In this document: piece by piece, positions 42,478 to 50,191 of the stretch
How the letters are laid out: each line of letters starts with the position of its first letter
Numbering within the stretch: position 1 is the stretch's first letter
Assembly: GCA_022799035.1 (NCBI GenBank)
Contig: JAAWNQ010000010.1
Span: 1 to 60,556 of the forward strand
From: Oscillospiraceae bacterium
GTDB taxonomy: Bacteria; Bacillota; Clostridia; Oscillospirales; Oscillospiraceae
Length of the DNA stretch: 60,556 nt
Reading direction: 5' to 3'
The notes under the pieces: generated by a model
What the model saw: the letters and a program-made list of their open reading frames with translations, nothing else
Databases searched by the model: none
What the model was told of the DNA's origin: nothing
Position numbers and translations under genes: made by a program

Positions 42478-43497
42478 ATGAAAAAGACCTTGTCTCTTGT
42501 TCTGGCGGCCTCTATGTTGGTGAGCGCCTTGGCCGGCTGTGGAGGAAAGAGCGGCGGCGACCATGATACCGCGCAATCCGACCCGCCTGTAGTGGAGAGC
42601 GGCTCTGCCCACGCTCCTGTGACCATCAATTTTCCCACCGCCACCGCCACCGGCGCCCTGTATGCCGTAGGCGCCGCCATTACCAATCTGTGGGACACCA
42701 AGATCGATTATGTGAGCGCCTCCAGTCAGGCGTCCAACGGCGGTATCGACAACCTGAACCAGATCTCCGATGGGGAGAGCCAGATATCTATTGCTATCAG
42801 CTCCAACTGTTACCAGTGTCTCAATGGCACCGACAGCTTTGAGGGTCACGCATACGAGGATCTGAAGGTCATTGCCGGTCTGTACTTCAATCCCAACCAG
42901 GTGGTGGTGACCGAAAAGTCGGGGATCAACACTCTGGCGGATGTGAAGGGGAAACACTTTGCGGTGGCGGCCGCCGGCTCCAGCGTGGAGGGGGAGTGCC
43001 GCAATCACTTTACCGCCGCAGGGCTTAACTATCCTGATGATATCAACTGTGAGTACATCGCCTTCGGCGACGCGGCGGATATGCTGCAAAACGGCACCAT
43101 TGATGGGGCCTGGATCATGTCGGGGGCTCCCGCAGGGGCGGTGTCTCAGGCTATGTCTTCCGGCTGCAAGCTGCTGAACATTGGCGATGATATCATCGCC
43201 GCCCTTCAAAAGGATTATCCTTGGTATGCGCCCTGCACCATTCCCGCCGGGACATATCCAAATCAGGACCAGGATGTGCAGACCTCCGCCATCAAGATGG
43301 TCATGTTCTGCCGGGGGGATCTGGATGAGGAGGCCGTTTATGATCTGACCAAGACCCTGTGGGAGAATATGGAGGATCTGGGGGAGGCTCAGGCCAACCT
43401 GAAGGGGCTGACCCCTGAGGAGGCGGTGAAAGATATTGCCGACCTTCCCCTCCATCCCGGCGCGGAGAAGTACTATAAGGAGATCGGTGTTCTGTAA
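42478..43497 (+). CDS. TAXI-family TRAP solute-binding lipoprotein
   Basis: A 339-residue receptor with a lipoprotein signal (MKKTLSLVLAASMLVSALAGC, lipidated Cys at about residue 21) and a TAXI domain: FPTATATGALYAVGAAITNLW, YVSASSQASNGGIDNLNQI, KSGINTLADVKGKHFAVAAAG and SSVEGECRNHF. It is tethered outside the membrane and hands ligand to the fused permease upstream. GAGTTATCAGAAATG is a weak SD context; coupling to the permease stop 34 bases earlier is possible. Confidence 0.92.
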   Translation: MKKTLSLVLAASMLVSALAGCGGKSGGDHDTAQSDPPVVESGSAHAPVTINFPTATATGALYAVGAAITNLWDTKIDYVSASSQASNGGIDNLNQISDGESQISIAISSNCYQCLNGTDSFEGHAYEDLKVIAGLYFNPNQVVVTEKSGINTLADVKGKHFAVAAAGSSVEGECRNHFTAAGLNYPDDINCEYIAFGDAADMLQNGTIDGAWIMSGAPAGAVSQAMSSGCKLLNIGDDIIAALQKDYPWYAPCTIPAGTYPNQDQDVQTSAIKMVMFCRGDLDEEAVYDLTKTLWENMEDLGEAQANLKGLTPEEAVKDIADLPLHPGAEKYYKEIGVL

Positions 43498-43519
43498 ATG
43501 TTGGGGAACTGAAAAAAGG

Positions 43520-43552
43520 AGAGGTCCGGCCTTGAAAAGCCGGACCTCTTTT
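43520..43552 (+). terminator. Intrinsic terminator after the TAXI receptor
   Basis: Eleven-base arms (AGAGGTCCGGC, 43520-43530, with 43539-43549) then TTTT. Confidence 0.88.
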
Positions 43553-43599
43553 CAGATACGGGAAAAGCAAAGGGAACCCCAATTCGCAAGGAGAAGAAA

Positions 43600-43631
43600 A
43601 ATCCCCGTAACCATTGTAGTTACGGGGATTT
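43600..43631 (-). terminator. Terminator of the tRNA-Leu gene
   Basis: Thirteen-base perfect arms (43600-43612 and 43619-43631). On the minus strand the stem is followed by TTCTTCT, immediately after the tRNA 3' end. Confidence 0.75.
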
Positions 43632-43635
43632 CTTC

Positions 43636-43721
43636 TGGTGCGGATGGCGGGACTTGAACCCGCACGTCCAGTGGACACCAGCACCTCAAGCTGGCCAGTC
43701 TACCAATTCCAGCACATCCGC
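43636..43721 (-). tRNA. tRNA-Leu (GAG anticodon), CCA encoded
   Basis: On the minus strand the 7-bp acceptor stem GCGGATG/CATCCGC, D arm (GGAATTGGTAGACTGG), anticodon stem CCAGC/GCTGG with loop TTGAGGT (anticodon GAG), a long variable arm (class II) and T arm GCGGGTTCAAGTCCCGC are all present. The discriminator is A and the CCA end is encoded (43638-43636). It has its own promoter and terminator. Confidence 0.96.
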
Positions 43722-43749
43722 ATTTGCGCCCCATTTGGGGCACTTGAAC

Positions 43750-43778
43750 ATTATAGCGGCAGGATGGAGGTTTGTCAA
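43750..43778 (-). promoter_or_regulatory. Promoter of tRNA-Leu
   Basis: On the minus strand TTGACA (43778-43773), a 17-bp spacer and TATAAT (43755-43750), a consensus promoter. A GCCCC/GGGGC hairpin (43727-43740) lies in the 5' leader. Confidence 0.88.
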
Positions 43779-43789
43779 GTATTCCAACC

Positions 43790-45043
43790 CTATTTCTTGG
43801 GAAATAGAATAGAAAAGGTAGTGCCCTCCGCCGGGGAGCTGGTGACGGTCAGTTTTCCCTGGTGTCCCTCCGCAATACTTTTCGCGATAGACAGCCCCAG
43901 ACCATATCCGCCCTGGGAGCGGTCCCGGGCGACATCGGTGCGATAAAATCGTTCAAATAGGTGGGGGAGATGCTCAGGGGGGATAGCCGGGCCGGTATTG
44001 TGGACGGAAAGCCGGGGCCGGTCCTGGAGCCGATCCAGACGAAGGGTGACGATCCCCTGGCTTCCGGCATATTTTACCCCGTTGTCCAACAGGATGACCA
44101 CCAGCCGGCGAAGCTGATCCTCATCGCCCAGGACGCTGATATCAGGGCTAATGTCCTCCTTCAGAGCAACACCGGCTTCAAAGGCCACGGGCTCAAAGGA
44201 GAGGAGGGTTGCGATCACAAGCTGATCCAGCCTTATGACGGCAGGGTGGAAGGGGAGTCGGGCGGCGTCGCTCTTGGCAAGAAACAGGAGATCGTCCACA
44301 AGCCCCTTCATCCGTACGGCCTCATCCTGAATATAGTCGATCCATTTGACCTGCTCCGCCACAGAATCGGCGGGATGGGAGCGGAGGATCCCGGTGTTAG
44401 CCAAGATCACGGTGATGGGTGTTTTGAGCTCGTGAGAGGCGTCGGCCACAAACTGCCGCTGCTGTTCCCAGGCCTGCTCCACCGGACGCAGGGAGAGACG
44501 GGACAGGAACCGTGAGATCAGGTAGAACCCAATCAGGGCCAGAGTACAGATCAACAGGGAGGTGAGAAGCTGATTTCTCAGGGAGATCAAGATGATTTGA
44601 TTGTCTGCAAAGGCAAAGAAATGCCGATCATTTTCCCAATGGGAAAGATAGCTGAGGCTCAGTCCGGGGAGGTTCCCGCGGCTGCTCTTTCGTGAGAGGG
44701 CGGCTGTCACCAATTCCTGGGCGGTCTCTTGGGTCACGGTGGAGCCGGGACCTTCTCGGAGAGCGATGATCTGACCCTGGGCATCAATTTCCACGGCAAA
44801 AACCGGAACGGCGGGAAAGCCCCGTTCCGGGGGCTGCCCCCCGCCCCGGTGGTCCCTGCCGAACTCGAAGCCAAAGGGAAACTCCAGAGAGATCCAGCGT
44901 AGAGCCATGCTTTGCGCCTGCACGATCTGCTCCAGGGCATGGCGGTAGGTGGAGAAGGCTTGAATGGAGAAGACGGCCAGCAGAACCAGACTGACCAAAA
45001 ACATGTTGGTGGCGATAAATTTGCGGCGCAGTTTCTGGATCAT
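43790..45043 (-). CDS. Sensor histidine kinase with extracytoplasmic domain
   Basis: A 417-residue kinase with two transmembrane segments (about 12-32 and 158-178) bracketing an extracytoplasmic sensor domain of about 125 residues. HisKA has ASHELKTPITVILANTG with H204; HATPase blocks include LLDNGVKYAG, and GGYGLGLSIAKSIAEGH. It is translated with the response regulator (ATGA overlap, 45040-45043). The signal is unknown; its tandem boxes suggest control of the deacetylase-like gene across the intergenic region. Confidence 0.9.
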   Translation of the reverse strand: MIQKLRRKFIATNMFLVSLVLLAVFSIQAFSTYRHALEQIVQAQSMALRWISLEFPFGFEFGRDHRGGGQPPERGFPAVPVFAVEIDAQGQIIALREGPGSTVTQETAQELVTAALSRKSSRGNLPGLSLSYLSHWENDRHFFAFADNQIILISLRNQLLTSLLICTLALIGFYLISRFLSRLSLRPVEQAWEQQRQFVADASHELKTPITVILANTGILRSHPADSVAEQVKWIDYIQDEAVRMKGLVDDLLFLAKSDAARLPFHPAVIRLDQLVIATLLSFEPVAFEAGVALKEDISPDISVLGDEDQLRRLVVILLDNGVKYAGSQGIVTLRLDRLQDRPRLSVHNTGPAIPPEHLPHLFERFYRTDVARDRSQGGYGLGLSIAKSIAEGHQGKLTVTSSPAEGTTFSILFPKK

Positions 45044-45717
45044 GGCTTCGGTACCTCCAAAAAGTAACCGATCTTTCTCACCGTGCCAATCGTAACCTGG
45101 GAATGGAGAAAGGAGAGCTTTTTCCGAAGGAATGAGATGTAGACCTCTACGTTGTTATCCTCCGCCTCCGAATCCAGTCCCCAGACTCTGGAGATGATCT
45201 CCTCCTTGGGGATCACCGAGGGACAGTTTGCCATCAGAAGTCTGATGACCTCAAACTCCTTAAAGCCGAGGCGTACCATATCATCTCTGCATACCAGGCA
45301 CCGCACATCCATCCGAAGGGTCAGGTCCCCTGTGGTGATAGAATTACCGATGACCTCTCCCTGGCGTCTGGTGAGAGCCCGGACCCGGGCCAGCAATTCC
45401 CCGAAGTCAAAGGGCTTGGTCATATAGTCATCCGCTCCGCAGTCCAGGCCGGATATTTTGTCCCCTATCTCATCCCGGGCTGTAAGCATTAGGATGGGGG
45501 AGGAGACCCGAGCTTCCCGGAGCCGTCTGGCGACCTCAAAGCCGTTCAATTTAGGGAGCATTATATCCAGCAGGATGGCGTCATACTGACAGGAAAGACC
45601 GTAATCCAGTCCCTCCGCGCCGTCGTAGACCAAGTCCACCTGGTATTTCTGCTCCGCCATGATCTGCCCCAGGGCCTCCGCCAAGTGCCGCTCATCCTCT
45701 ATGATCAAAATACGCAT
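45040..45717 (-). CDS. OmpR/PhoB-family response regulator
   Basis: A 225-residue regulator with a receiver domain (acidic residues ED at 7-8, phospho-acceptor D51 in AILLDIMLPKLNG, Lys in YMTKPF) and a winged-helix DNA-binding domain (about 125-225; VEVYISFLRKKL). The ATG at 45717 is the only reasonable start; the SD (AGGCGG) is modest. It precedes and overlaps its kinase gene. Repeats TTTCA-N6-TTTCA before its own gene and before the divergent gene fit an OmpR-type site. Confidence 0.92.
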   Translation of the reverse strand: MRILIIEDERHLAEALGQIMAEQKYQVDLVYDGAEGLDYGLSCQYDAILLDIMLPKLNGFEVARRLREARVSSPILMLTARDEIGDKISGLDCGADDYMTKPFDFGELLARVRALTRRQGEVIGNSITTGDLTLRMDVRCLVCRDDMVRLGFKEFEVIRLLMANCPSVIPKEEIISRVWGLDSEAEDNNVEVYISFLRKKLSFLHSQVTIGTVRKIGYFLEVPKP

Positions 45718-46042
45718 ATGTGTTCCGCCTTTCCTTTCACTGCTTTCAGTATAGCGGGGAAACCTGAAATTTGTCTGAAAGGGATGCCTTGATTTAGAAT
45801 ACCAGAGACAGAAGAAAAATTTTTATATTTAGTTCACATTTTTTCCAAGGGAGGACTCTTTTCCGAAAAAAGACAGTGATCCAGTGCGGACAGAGAAAAT
45901 ATCATGCCAGACTTTTCATAAAAGTTTCATAAATAGCCATAATAATTTCAAATTTTCCTTGCCTTTTCCTGACAACTGTTTTATAATCAACATGTTAAGC
46001 TATGTAGGTTGATCGTTCTGCTTACATGGAAGGGAGAGAAAG
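45718..46042. promoter_or_regulatory. 325-bp divergent control region
   Basis: This stretch has no gene. It holds TTTCAGACAAATTTCAG on the minus strand (45780-45764), just upstream of a TATACT -10 (45754-45749) of the two-component operon. It also holds TTTCATAAAAGTTTCAT on the plus strand (45914-45930), upstream of the promoter at 45959. Both have an 11-bp period. The remainder is A/T-rich with no other motif that I can support. Confidence 0.55.
45959..45987 (+). promoter_or_regulatory. Promoter of the deacetylase-like gene
   Basis: TTGCCT at 45959-45964, a 17-bp spacer and TATAAT at 45982-45987. The direct repeat at 45914-45930 sits about 30 bp upstream of the -35, a reasonable activator position. 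Confidence 0.65.
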
Positions 46043-46930
46043 ATGAAAACCTTGAGTGTCCGTTTCTATAAAAGGCTCATTCTGATTATTCTTGCCCTTC
46101 TGATCCTGATTCCGACCGTACTGTGGATATACACCGCAGGGCAGAACGCAAAGCTTCGCAGTCAACTGGAGGGGAAGGACCCTACAGTGCCCTCGAATTC
46201 CGGAGCAAATTTGCCGGGAGGAGCGGAGGCTATAGAATATCAAACGGCATACCCGGAGCTATACAGCGCCGTGCAGATATCAAATCAGAGGGTGCAGGCC
46301 AATGACACTGTATACATTACCTTTGATTCTGATATATCCGCAAATACTCTGCAGATTTTGGATACACTGGATGAGTATGGAGTAAAGGCAACCTTTTTTG
46401 TAAACGGCACCTCCGACGCGGAAGAACAGTCGATCATGCGGGAGATCGTAAACCGGGGCCACTCCATCGGGCTTCGCAGCTACAGCAATTCCTATCAGGA
46501 GATCTATCAGTCGGTAAGCGCCTTTTTGGATGACTTTAATCAGATCTATAATCTTGTTTATGAAGTCACAGGCGCAAGGGCGGAGATATTCCGCTTTCCG
46601 GCCGGGAGTATCAACGCCTATAACAGCGGGATTTATCAGGAATTGATCGCGGAGATGCTTCGCAGAAATTTTGTGTTCTTCGATTGGAATGTGAGCGGCG
46701 AAGATACTATGGTAGACGGAATGACGGCTGAAACCGTACAGAGCAGCGTAGTTTCCGGGATGGAAGGTTTGCAGAGAGGGATCGTTCTGCTGCGGGATAC
46801 CGCTGAAAAGACAGCGGTGGCCGATGCGTTGCCTGGAATTTTGATAGACTTGCAGAATATGGGTTATAGTTTCCAGCCTTTGACGGCGGCTGTACGGCCG
46901 GTGGTGTTTAGTTATAACAGCGCACCCTGA
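46043..46930 (+). CDS. Polysaccharide-deacetylase-fold protein lacking metal ligands
   Basis: A 295-residue protein with an N-terminal membrane anchor (about 10-32) and a NodB-fold domain (about 85-280). Active members bind metal through Asp-His-His. Here TFDDG reads TFDSD (S96 in place of the metal Asp), and the HSxSH motif reads RSYSN (R145 and N149 in place of the two His). The RFPAGS motif (184-189) and D95 are kept. It is therefore probably not a metal-dependent deacetylase and may bind glycan without cleaving. GGAAGGGAGAG precedes the ATG. Confidence 0.8.
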   Translation: MKTLSVRFYKRLILIILALLILIPTVLWIYTAGQNAKLRSQLEGKDPTVPSNSGANLPGGAEAIEYQTAYPELYSAVQISNQRVQANDTVYITFDSDISANTLQILDTLDEYGVKATFFVNGTSDAEEQSIMREIVNRGHSIGLRSYSNSYQEIYQSVSAFLDDFNQIYNLVYEVTGARAEIFRFPAGSINAYNSGIYQELIAEMLRRNFVFFDWNVSGEDTMVDGMTAETVQSSVVSGMEGLQRGIVLLRDTAEKTAVADALPGILIDLQNMGYSFQPLTAAVRPVVFSYNSAP

Positions 46931-46980
46931 AAAGAATAAGATGGGTGTTACGAGATTGGATGAATGGGAAGGTGCAGCGT

Positions 46981-47958
46981 ATGGGCGGCAATAAAGACAA
47001 TATGAGACAAGCGATGAAGGAGCTTTTGGGCTTGGTAGGGTTTGGACCTGAGGAGACTGAGACTCAGGAAAAACCTGTGGAGGCCCAGGCTGCGGCACGG
47101 CCCGAGGTCCAGGAGAGACCTGTGGTACGGGAGAAAACAGTGGCGGCGGAACGTCCCATTGTGCGGGAGGAGCCCAAGGCGGCTCCCGAGCAGCCTAAGA
47201 CCCAGACGCCGCCTGCGGCTGCGGCTAAGCCGGTCGTGGAGCGGCCGGTCCAGCAGCCCCGGATCGAACGTGAGCCCACTGTGGAGCGGAAGGAGCCTGT
47301 CCGGTCTGCGGCCTCTGTTGAAATGGAGATGGAGGAGACCCGCCAGAAAGTGGCTTCCACTGTGGAGCGGAGCTTCTTCCCCTTTGGCAGACCCAAGGCC
47401 AAGGAGCCTTCCTTTGAAGAAACCTTTACCGCTCCCAAGGAGGAGAATTTCTTCGCCCGGGAGTTTGAGACGGTGGAAGAGGATACCATTCGGCCGCCCT
47501 TTATCCGCCCCGGAGCCACTGTTATTGCGGCGGGCGCCACCTTCTTCGGCGACATTCGGGCCGAGGGGGATGTGGAGGTCCTGGGGAAGGTGAAGGGCAA
47601 CCTGGAGGCCACCGGCAATGTCCGGGTGCTGGGCAAAGTGCTGGGTGATGTGAAGGGCGAGGCTGTGATCCTGGAGGGTTGTACCGTTCAGGGAAATGTT
47701 ACATCCACCTCCTACGTGTCTTTGGATGCAGGTGCCATGGTGGTGGGCGACGTGCTGGCCACCGACTTCCAGTCTGATGGTAAGGTCAAGGGTAATCTGC
47801 AGATTGCCAGAGCTGCCACCTTCTCCGCTTGCGCTCTGTTGGCTGGCAATGTGATCGCGGCTACGATTATGATGTCCCAGGGCGCCAAGATCCAGGGCGC
47901 GGTTCGGATCGCTGAGGATCCGGAGACCAACGCCCTGTTTGGAGATTTGGAGATTTAA
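46981..47958 (+). CDS. Bactofilin-family polymer-forming protein with long disordered N-terminus
   Basis: The 325-residue protein has about 165 N-terminal residues rich in Pro, Glu, Ala, Arg and Lys (low complexity, likely disordered). A bactofilin (DUF583) beta-helix follows from about residue 175: GATFFGDIRAEGDVEVLGKV, GNLEATGNVRVLGKVLGDVK, GNVTSTSYVSLDAGAMVVGD. Bactofilins polymerise into cytoskeletal filaments that organise cell-wall enzymes. ATG 46981 is favoured by AAGGTG. It is 50 bases after the deacetylase-like gene, and a joint envelope role is plausible. Confidence 0.85.
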   Translation: MGGNKDNMRQAMKELLGLVGFGPEETETQEKPVEAQAAARPEVQERPVVREKTVAAERPIVREEPKAAPEQPKTQTPPAAAAKPVVERPVQQPRIEREPTVERKEPVRSAASVEMEMEETRQKVASTVERSFFPFGRPKAKEPSFEETFTAPKEENFFAREFETVEEDTIRPPFIRPGATVIAAGATFFGDIRAEGDVEVLGKVKGNLEATGNVRVLGKVLGDVKGEAVILEGCTVQGNVTSTSYVSLDAGAMVVGDVLATDFQSDGKVKGNLQIARAATFSACALLAGNVIAATIMMSQGAKIQGAVRIAEDPETNALFGDLEI

Positions 47959-47968
47959 AAGAATGAAG

Positions 47969-48002
47969 AAAGAGGGAGCGACATCGTCGCTCCCTCTTTT
48001 TA
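47969..48002 (+). terminator. Intrinsic terminator after the bactofilin gene
   Basis: Fourteen-base perfect arms (AAAGAGGGAGCGAC, 47969-47982, with 47986-47999) and T residues. It also serves the convergent SOD gene. Confidence 0.9.
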
Positions 48003-48458
48003 TATCTCACGGATGACTCCGCATGCGATCCTCATTCCACTGTCTCCGGCGGGCTGAGAGTGAAGGTCGTCGGCCATTTCATGGACGATGACCGCCCGCC
48101 CCATTACATCGGCTGGGGTGAAACGGTCCGTATAGACCGCTAAAAGGGCGGTGCCGTCTGAGGTGGCCAGCAATGGAGGCAGATCCCCGGCGTGCCAGGG
48201 GTGGGTCACACCGTGGGGATCATAGTGTCCTCCGGCGGAAGAAAAGGGAACGTCCCCTCCAGTGGCGCAGTCGCCATTCTCGTGAATATGAAAGCCTAAA
48301 AAGCCTGGGGCCGGCAGCCCTAGGAGCCGAATCACCACCAGAGTCCCCCGGCCAAAGGGGGCAAAGGTGGCTTCTCCCATAATTTGAGAGTGCGAGGGGT
48401 CGCCCCGCAGAATGGCGCTGGCGGTGGGGATGGCTTGATCGGGAATCTGGTTTTCCAT
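48000..48458 (-). CDS. Cu/Zn superoxide dismutase without signal peptide
   Basis: A 152-residue Cu/Zn SOD. All metal and structural residues are visible: Cu ligands H57 and H59 in GFHIHENGDC, bridging His H78 with Zn ligands H86/H89 and D92 in GGHYDPHG...HPWHAGDL, Cu ligand H126 in VIVHE, the active-site Arg R143 and the disulfide Cys pair C64-C146. It converts superoxide to peroxide and oxygen. Bacterial Cu/Zn SODs are usually exported; this one has no signal peptide or lipobox. AGGAGGT precedes the ATG. Confidence 0.88.
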   Translation of the reverse strand: MENQIPDQAIPTASAILRGDPSHSQIMGEATFAPFGRGTLVVIRLLGLPAPGFLGFHIHENGDCATGGDVPFSSAGGHYDPHGVTHPWHAGDLPPLLATSDGTALLAVYTDRFTPADVMGRAVIVHEMADDLHSQPAGDSGMRIACGVIREI

Positions 48459-48574
48459 AGATAAAACCTCCTTTTTCTATTCCTATGCCTAAAAAATGAG
48501 GTTGGTGATAGTGGACGGGCAGAGGAGAGCGTGGTATAATCAAACAACAGATACGATCAAATGAGGTGACAGGT

Positions 48575-49369
48575 ATGGCAAGGGTTGCTTTTATTGGAGT
48601 AGGGAACATGGGGGGCGCGTTGGCAAAAGCGGCCTGCAAAAGCTTGGGCGCCGGTGAGGTTGCAATTTCCAACCGGACCTATTCCAAGGCCGAGAGGCTG
48701 GCAAAAGAATTGGGCTGTCAGGCGTACTCGTCAAACCGGGAGGCGGTCCAGGAGGCCGAATATATTTTTCTCTGTGCAAAGCCCAATCAGATTCGGGATC
48801 TGGTAGGGGAGCTGGATCCTGTTTTGAAGGGAAAGGTATTGGTATCGGTGGCCGCGGGAGTGACGCTTAAGGAACTGCAGGAGTGGGCGGGGGAGAGTGT
48901 CCCTGTCTTGCGTATCATGCCAAACACGCCCTGCGAGATCGGAAAGGGACTGACAGCTCTTTCTGGGGGAGTGTCTGCAAAGGAAGAACACTTTGCACAG
49001 GTGGAGCGCATTCTGGCCTGCTCTGGTCTGGTGGAACGGATGGAGGAGGACATGATCAATTCCTACAACGCTGTGGCTGGCTGCGGCCCCGCCTTTGTCT
49101 ATCCTTATATCGAAGCCTTGGCCGATGGAGGGGTGCTGGTGGGACTTCACCGGGAGGAGGCCATCCGATACGCCGCCCAGATGGTTATGGGGGCGGCGGC
49201 TATGGTGCTGGAAAGCGGAAAGCATCCCGGAGCCCTGAAGGACGCGGTTTGTTCCCCCGGCGGCCTTACGATCGAGGGGGTCGCGGAACTGGAGCGGCAT
49301 GGCCTTCGGGCGGCGGCCATTGACGCGGTGGTGGCGGCCTGGAAAAAGGGAAAGGCTGTTGACAAGTGA
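48575..49369 (+). CDS. proC: Pyrroline-5-carboxylate reductase
   Basis: A 264-residue enzyme that catalyses the last step of proline synthesis with NAD(P)H. The N-terminal Rossmann motif is VAFIGVGNMGGALAKA; the C-terminal substrate-binding signature is SPGGLTIEGVAELERHGLRA. Length is normal. GAGGTG precedes ATG 48575, and a TATAAT at 48535 suggests a promoter with a poor -35. Its last codon overlaps the GTG of the following GNAT gene. Confidence 0.93.
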   Translation: MARVAFIGVGNMGGALAKAACKSLGAGEVAISNRTYSKAERLAKELGCQAYSSNREAVQEAEYIFLCAKPNQIRDLVGELDPVLKGKVLVSVAAGVTLKELQEWAGESVPVLRIMPNTPCEIGKGLTALSGGVSAKEEHFAQVERILACSGLVERMEEDMINSYNAVAGCGPAFVYPYIEALADGGVLVGLHREEAIRYAAQMVMGAAAMVLESGKHPGALKDAVCSPGGLTIEGVAELERHGLRAAAIDAVVAAWKKGKAVDK

Positions 49370-49848
49370 AAAAGCCGTACAGTGACGTTCAACTTAGGCC
49401 CTACCGAACAGAGGACGGGGAGCCCCTTGCCGCTCTTTTCTACGATACGGTCCATCACATAAACGCTGGGGACTATACCCGGGAGCAACTGGACGCCTGG
49501 GCCACGGGGCAAGTGGACCTGGAGGAGTGGGACCGCCGGTTCCTTTGGCACAACTCGGTGGTGGCTTGGCTGGCGGGAGAGCCGGTAGGGTTTGCGGATA
49601 TGGATGAGACCGGATACCTGGACCGCCTTTTTATCCATAAGGATCATCAAAGACACGGAATCGCCACTCTGCTTTGTGATTGGCTGGAGAGGGAAGCGGC
49701 GGTAAGTCGCTTCACCACTCACGCCTCTATCACAGCCCGTCCCTTCTTTGAAAAGAGGGGATACCGGGTCGTTAGAGAACAATTGGTAGAGGTGCGGGGC
49801 ATCCTGCTGAAAAATTATATGATGGAAAAATTTTTACCCTTCTGTTGA
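49366..49848 (+). CDS. GNAT-family N-acetyltransferase
   Basis: A 160-residue acetyltransferase with an N-terminal LRPYRTEDGEPLAALFYDTV, acetyl-CoA motif A LDRLFIHKDHQRHGIATLLC and the C-terminal ITARPFFEKRGYRVV. It matches YafP/ElaA-like GNATs in pattern. The start is GTG at 49366, overlapping the proC stop (GTGA), so translation is coupled. The substrate is unknown. It ends at the hairpin at 49831. Confidence 0.82.
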   Translation: MKKPYSDVQLRPYRTEDGEPLAALFYDTVHHINAGDYTREQLDAWATGQVDLEEWDRRFLWHNSVVAWLAGEPVGFADMDETGYLDRLFIHKDHQRHGIATLLCDWLEREAAVSRFTTHASITARPFFEKRGYRVVREQLVEVRGILLKNYMMEKFLPFC

Positions 49849-49862
49849 CAGAAGGGTAAAAA
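49831..49862 (+). terminator. Terminator overlapping the copper-operon promoter
   Basis: Fourteen-base perfect arms (TTTTTACCCTTCTG, 49831-49844, with 49849-49862). The loop and right arm also contain the TTGACA of the csoR promoter. Confidence 0.8.
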
Positions 49863-49873
49863 CATAGTAATAT
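49845..49873 (+). promoter_or_regulatory. csoR-copA promoter
   Basis: TTGACA at 49845-49850, a 17-bp spacer and TAATAT at 49868-49873. Confidence 0.75.
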
Positions 49874-49875
49874 AA

Positions 49876-49900
49876 CACTACACCCCGGGGGGGTGTTGTG
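49876..49900 (+). promoter_or_regulatory. CsoR-type operator
   Basis: A dyad with arms CACTACACCCC (49876-49886) and GGGGTGTTGTG (49890-49900) around three G residues, about ten of eleven positions complementary. A C/G-tract dyad with flanking A/T steps, placed at the start point, is the usual CsoR site; Cu(I) would release the repressor. Confidence 0.75.
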
Positions 49901-49916
49901 AAAGGGGGCGGCTGCC

Positions 49917-50180
49917 ATGATGGCGGATGAAAAAAAGATAGGCCGTATGCTGAAAACAGCCCGAGGACAGCTGGACGGTATCCTGAAGATGGTGGAGGAG
50001 GACCGATACTGTGTGGAGATATCTCAGCAGGTGATGGCCACAGAGGCGCTATTGAACCGGGTGAACCGTGAGATCCTGGCGGCTCATCTTCGTGGCTGTG
50101 TCCAGCAGGCGGTGACCACGGAGGATCGGGAGGAAAAGATGGAGGAATTGATCTCCACCTTGGATAAGATACTGAAATAG
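49917..50180 (+). CDS. csoR: CsoR-family copper-sensing repressor
   Basis: An 87-residue all-helical DUF156 repressor. The Cu(I)-ligand triad Cys-His-Cys is intact as C32 (YCVEISQQV), H57 and C61 (HLRGCV). The N-terminal RMLKTARGQLDGILKMVEED is the conserved DNA-binding surface. It should repress the operon until cytosolic Cu(I) rises. GGGGGCGG precedes the ATG. It is followed by a GNAT gene and copA. Confidence 0.92.
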   Translation: MMADEKKIGRMLKTARGQLDGILKMVEEDRYCVEISQQVMATEALLNRVNREILAAHLRGCVQQAVTTEDREEKMEELISTLDKILK

Positions 50181-50191
50181 GGGTATGAGGT

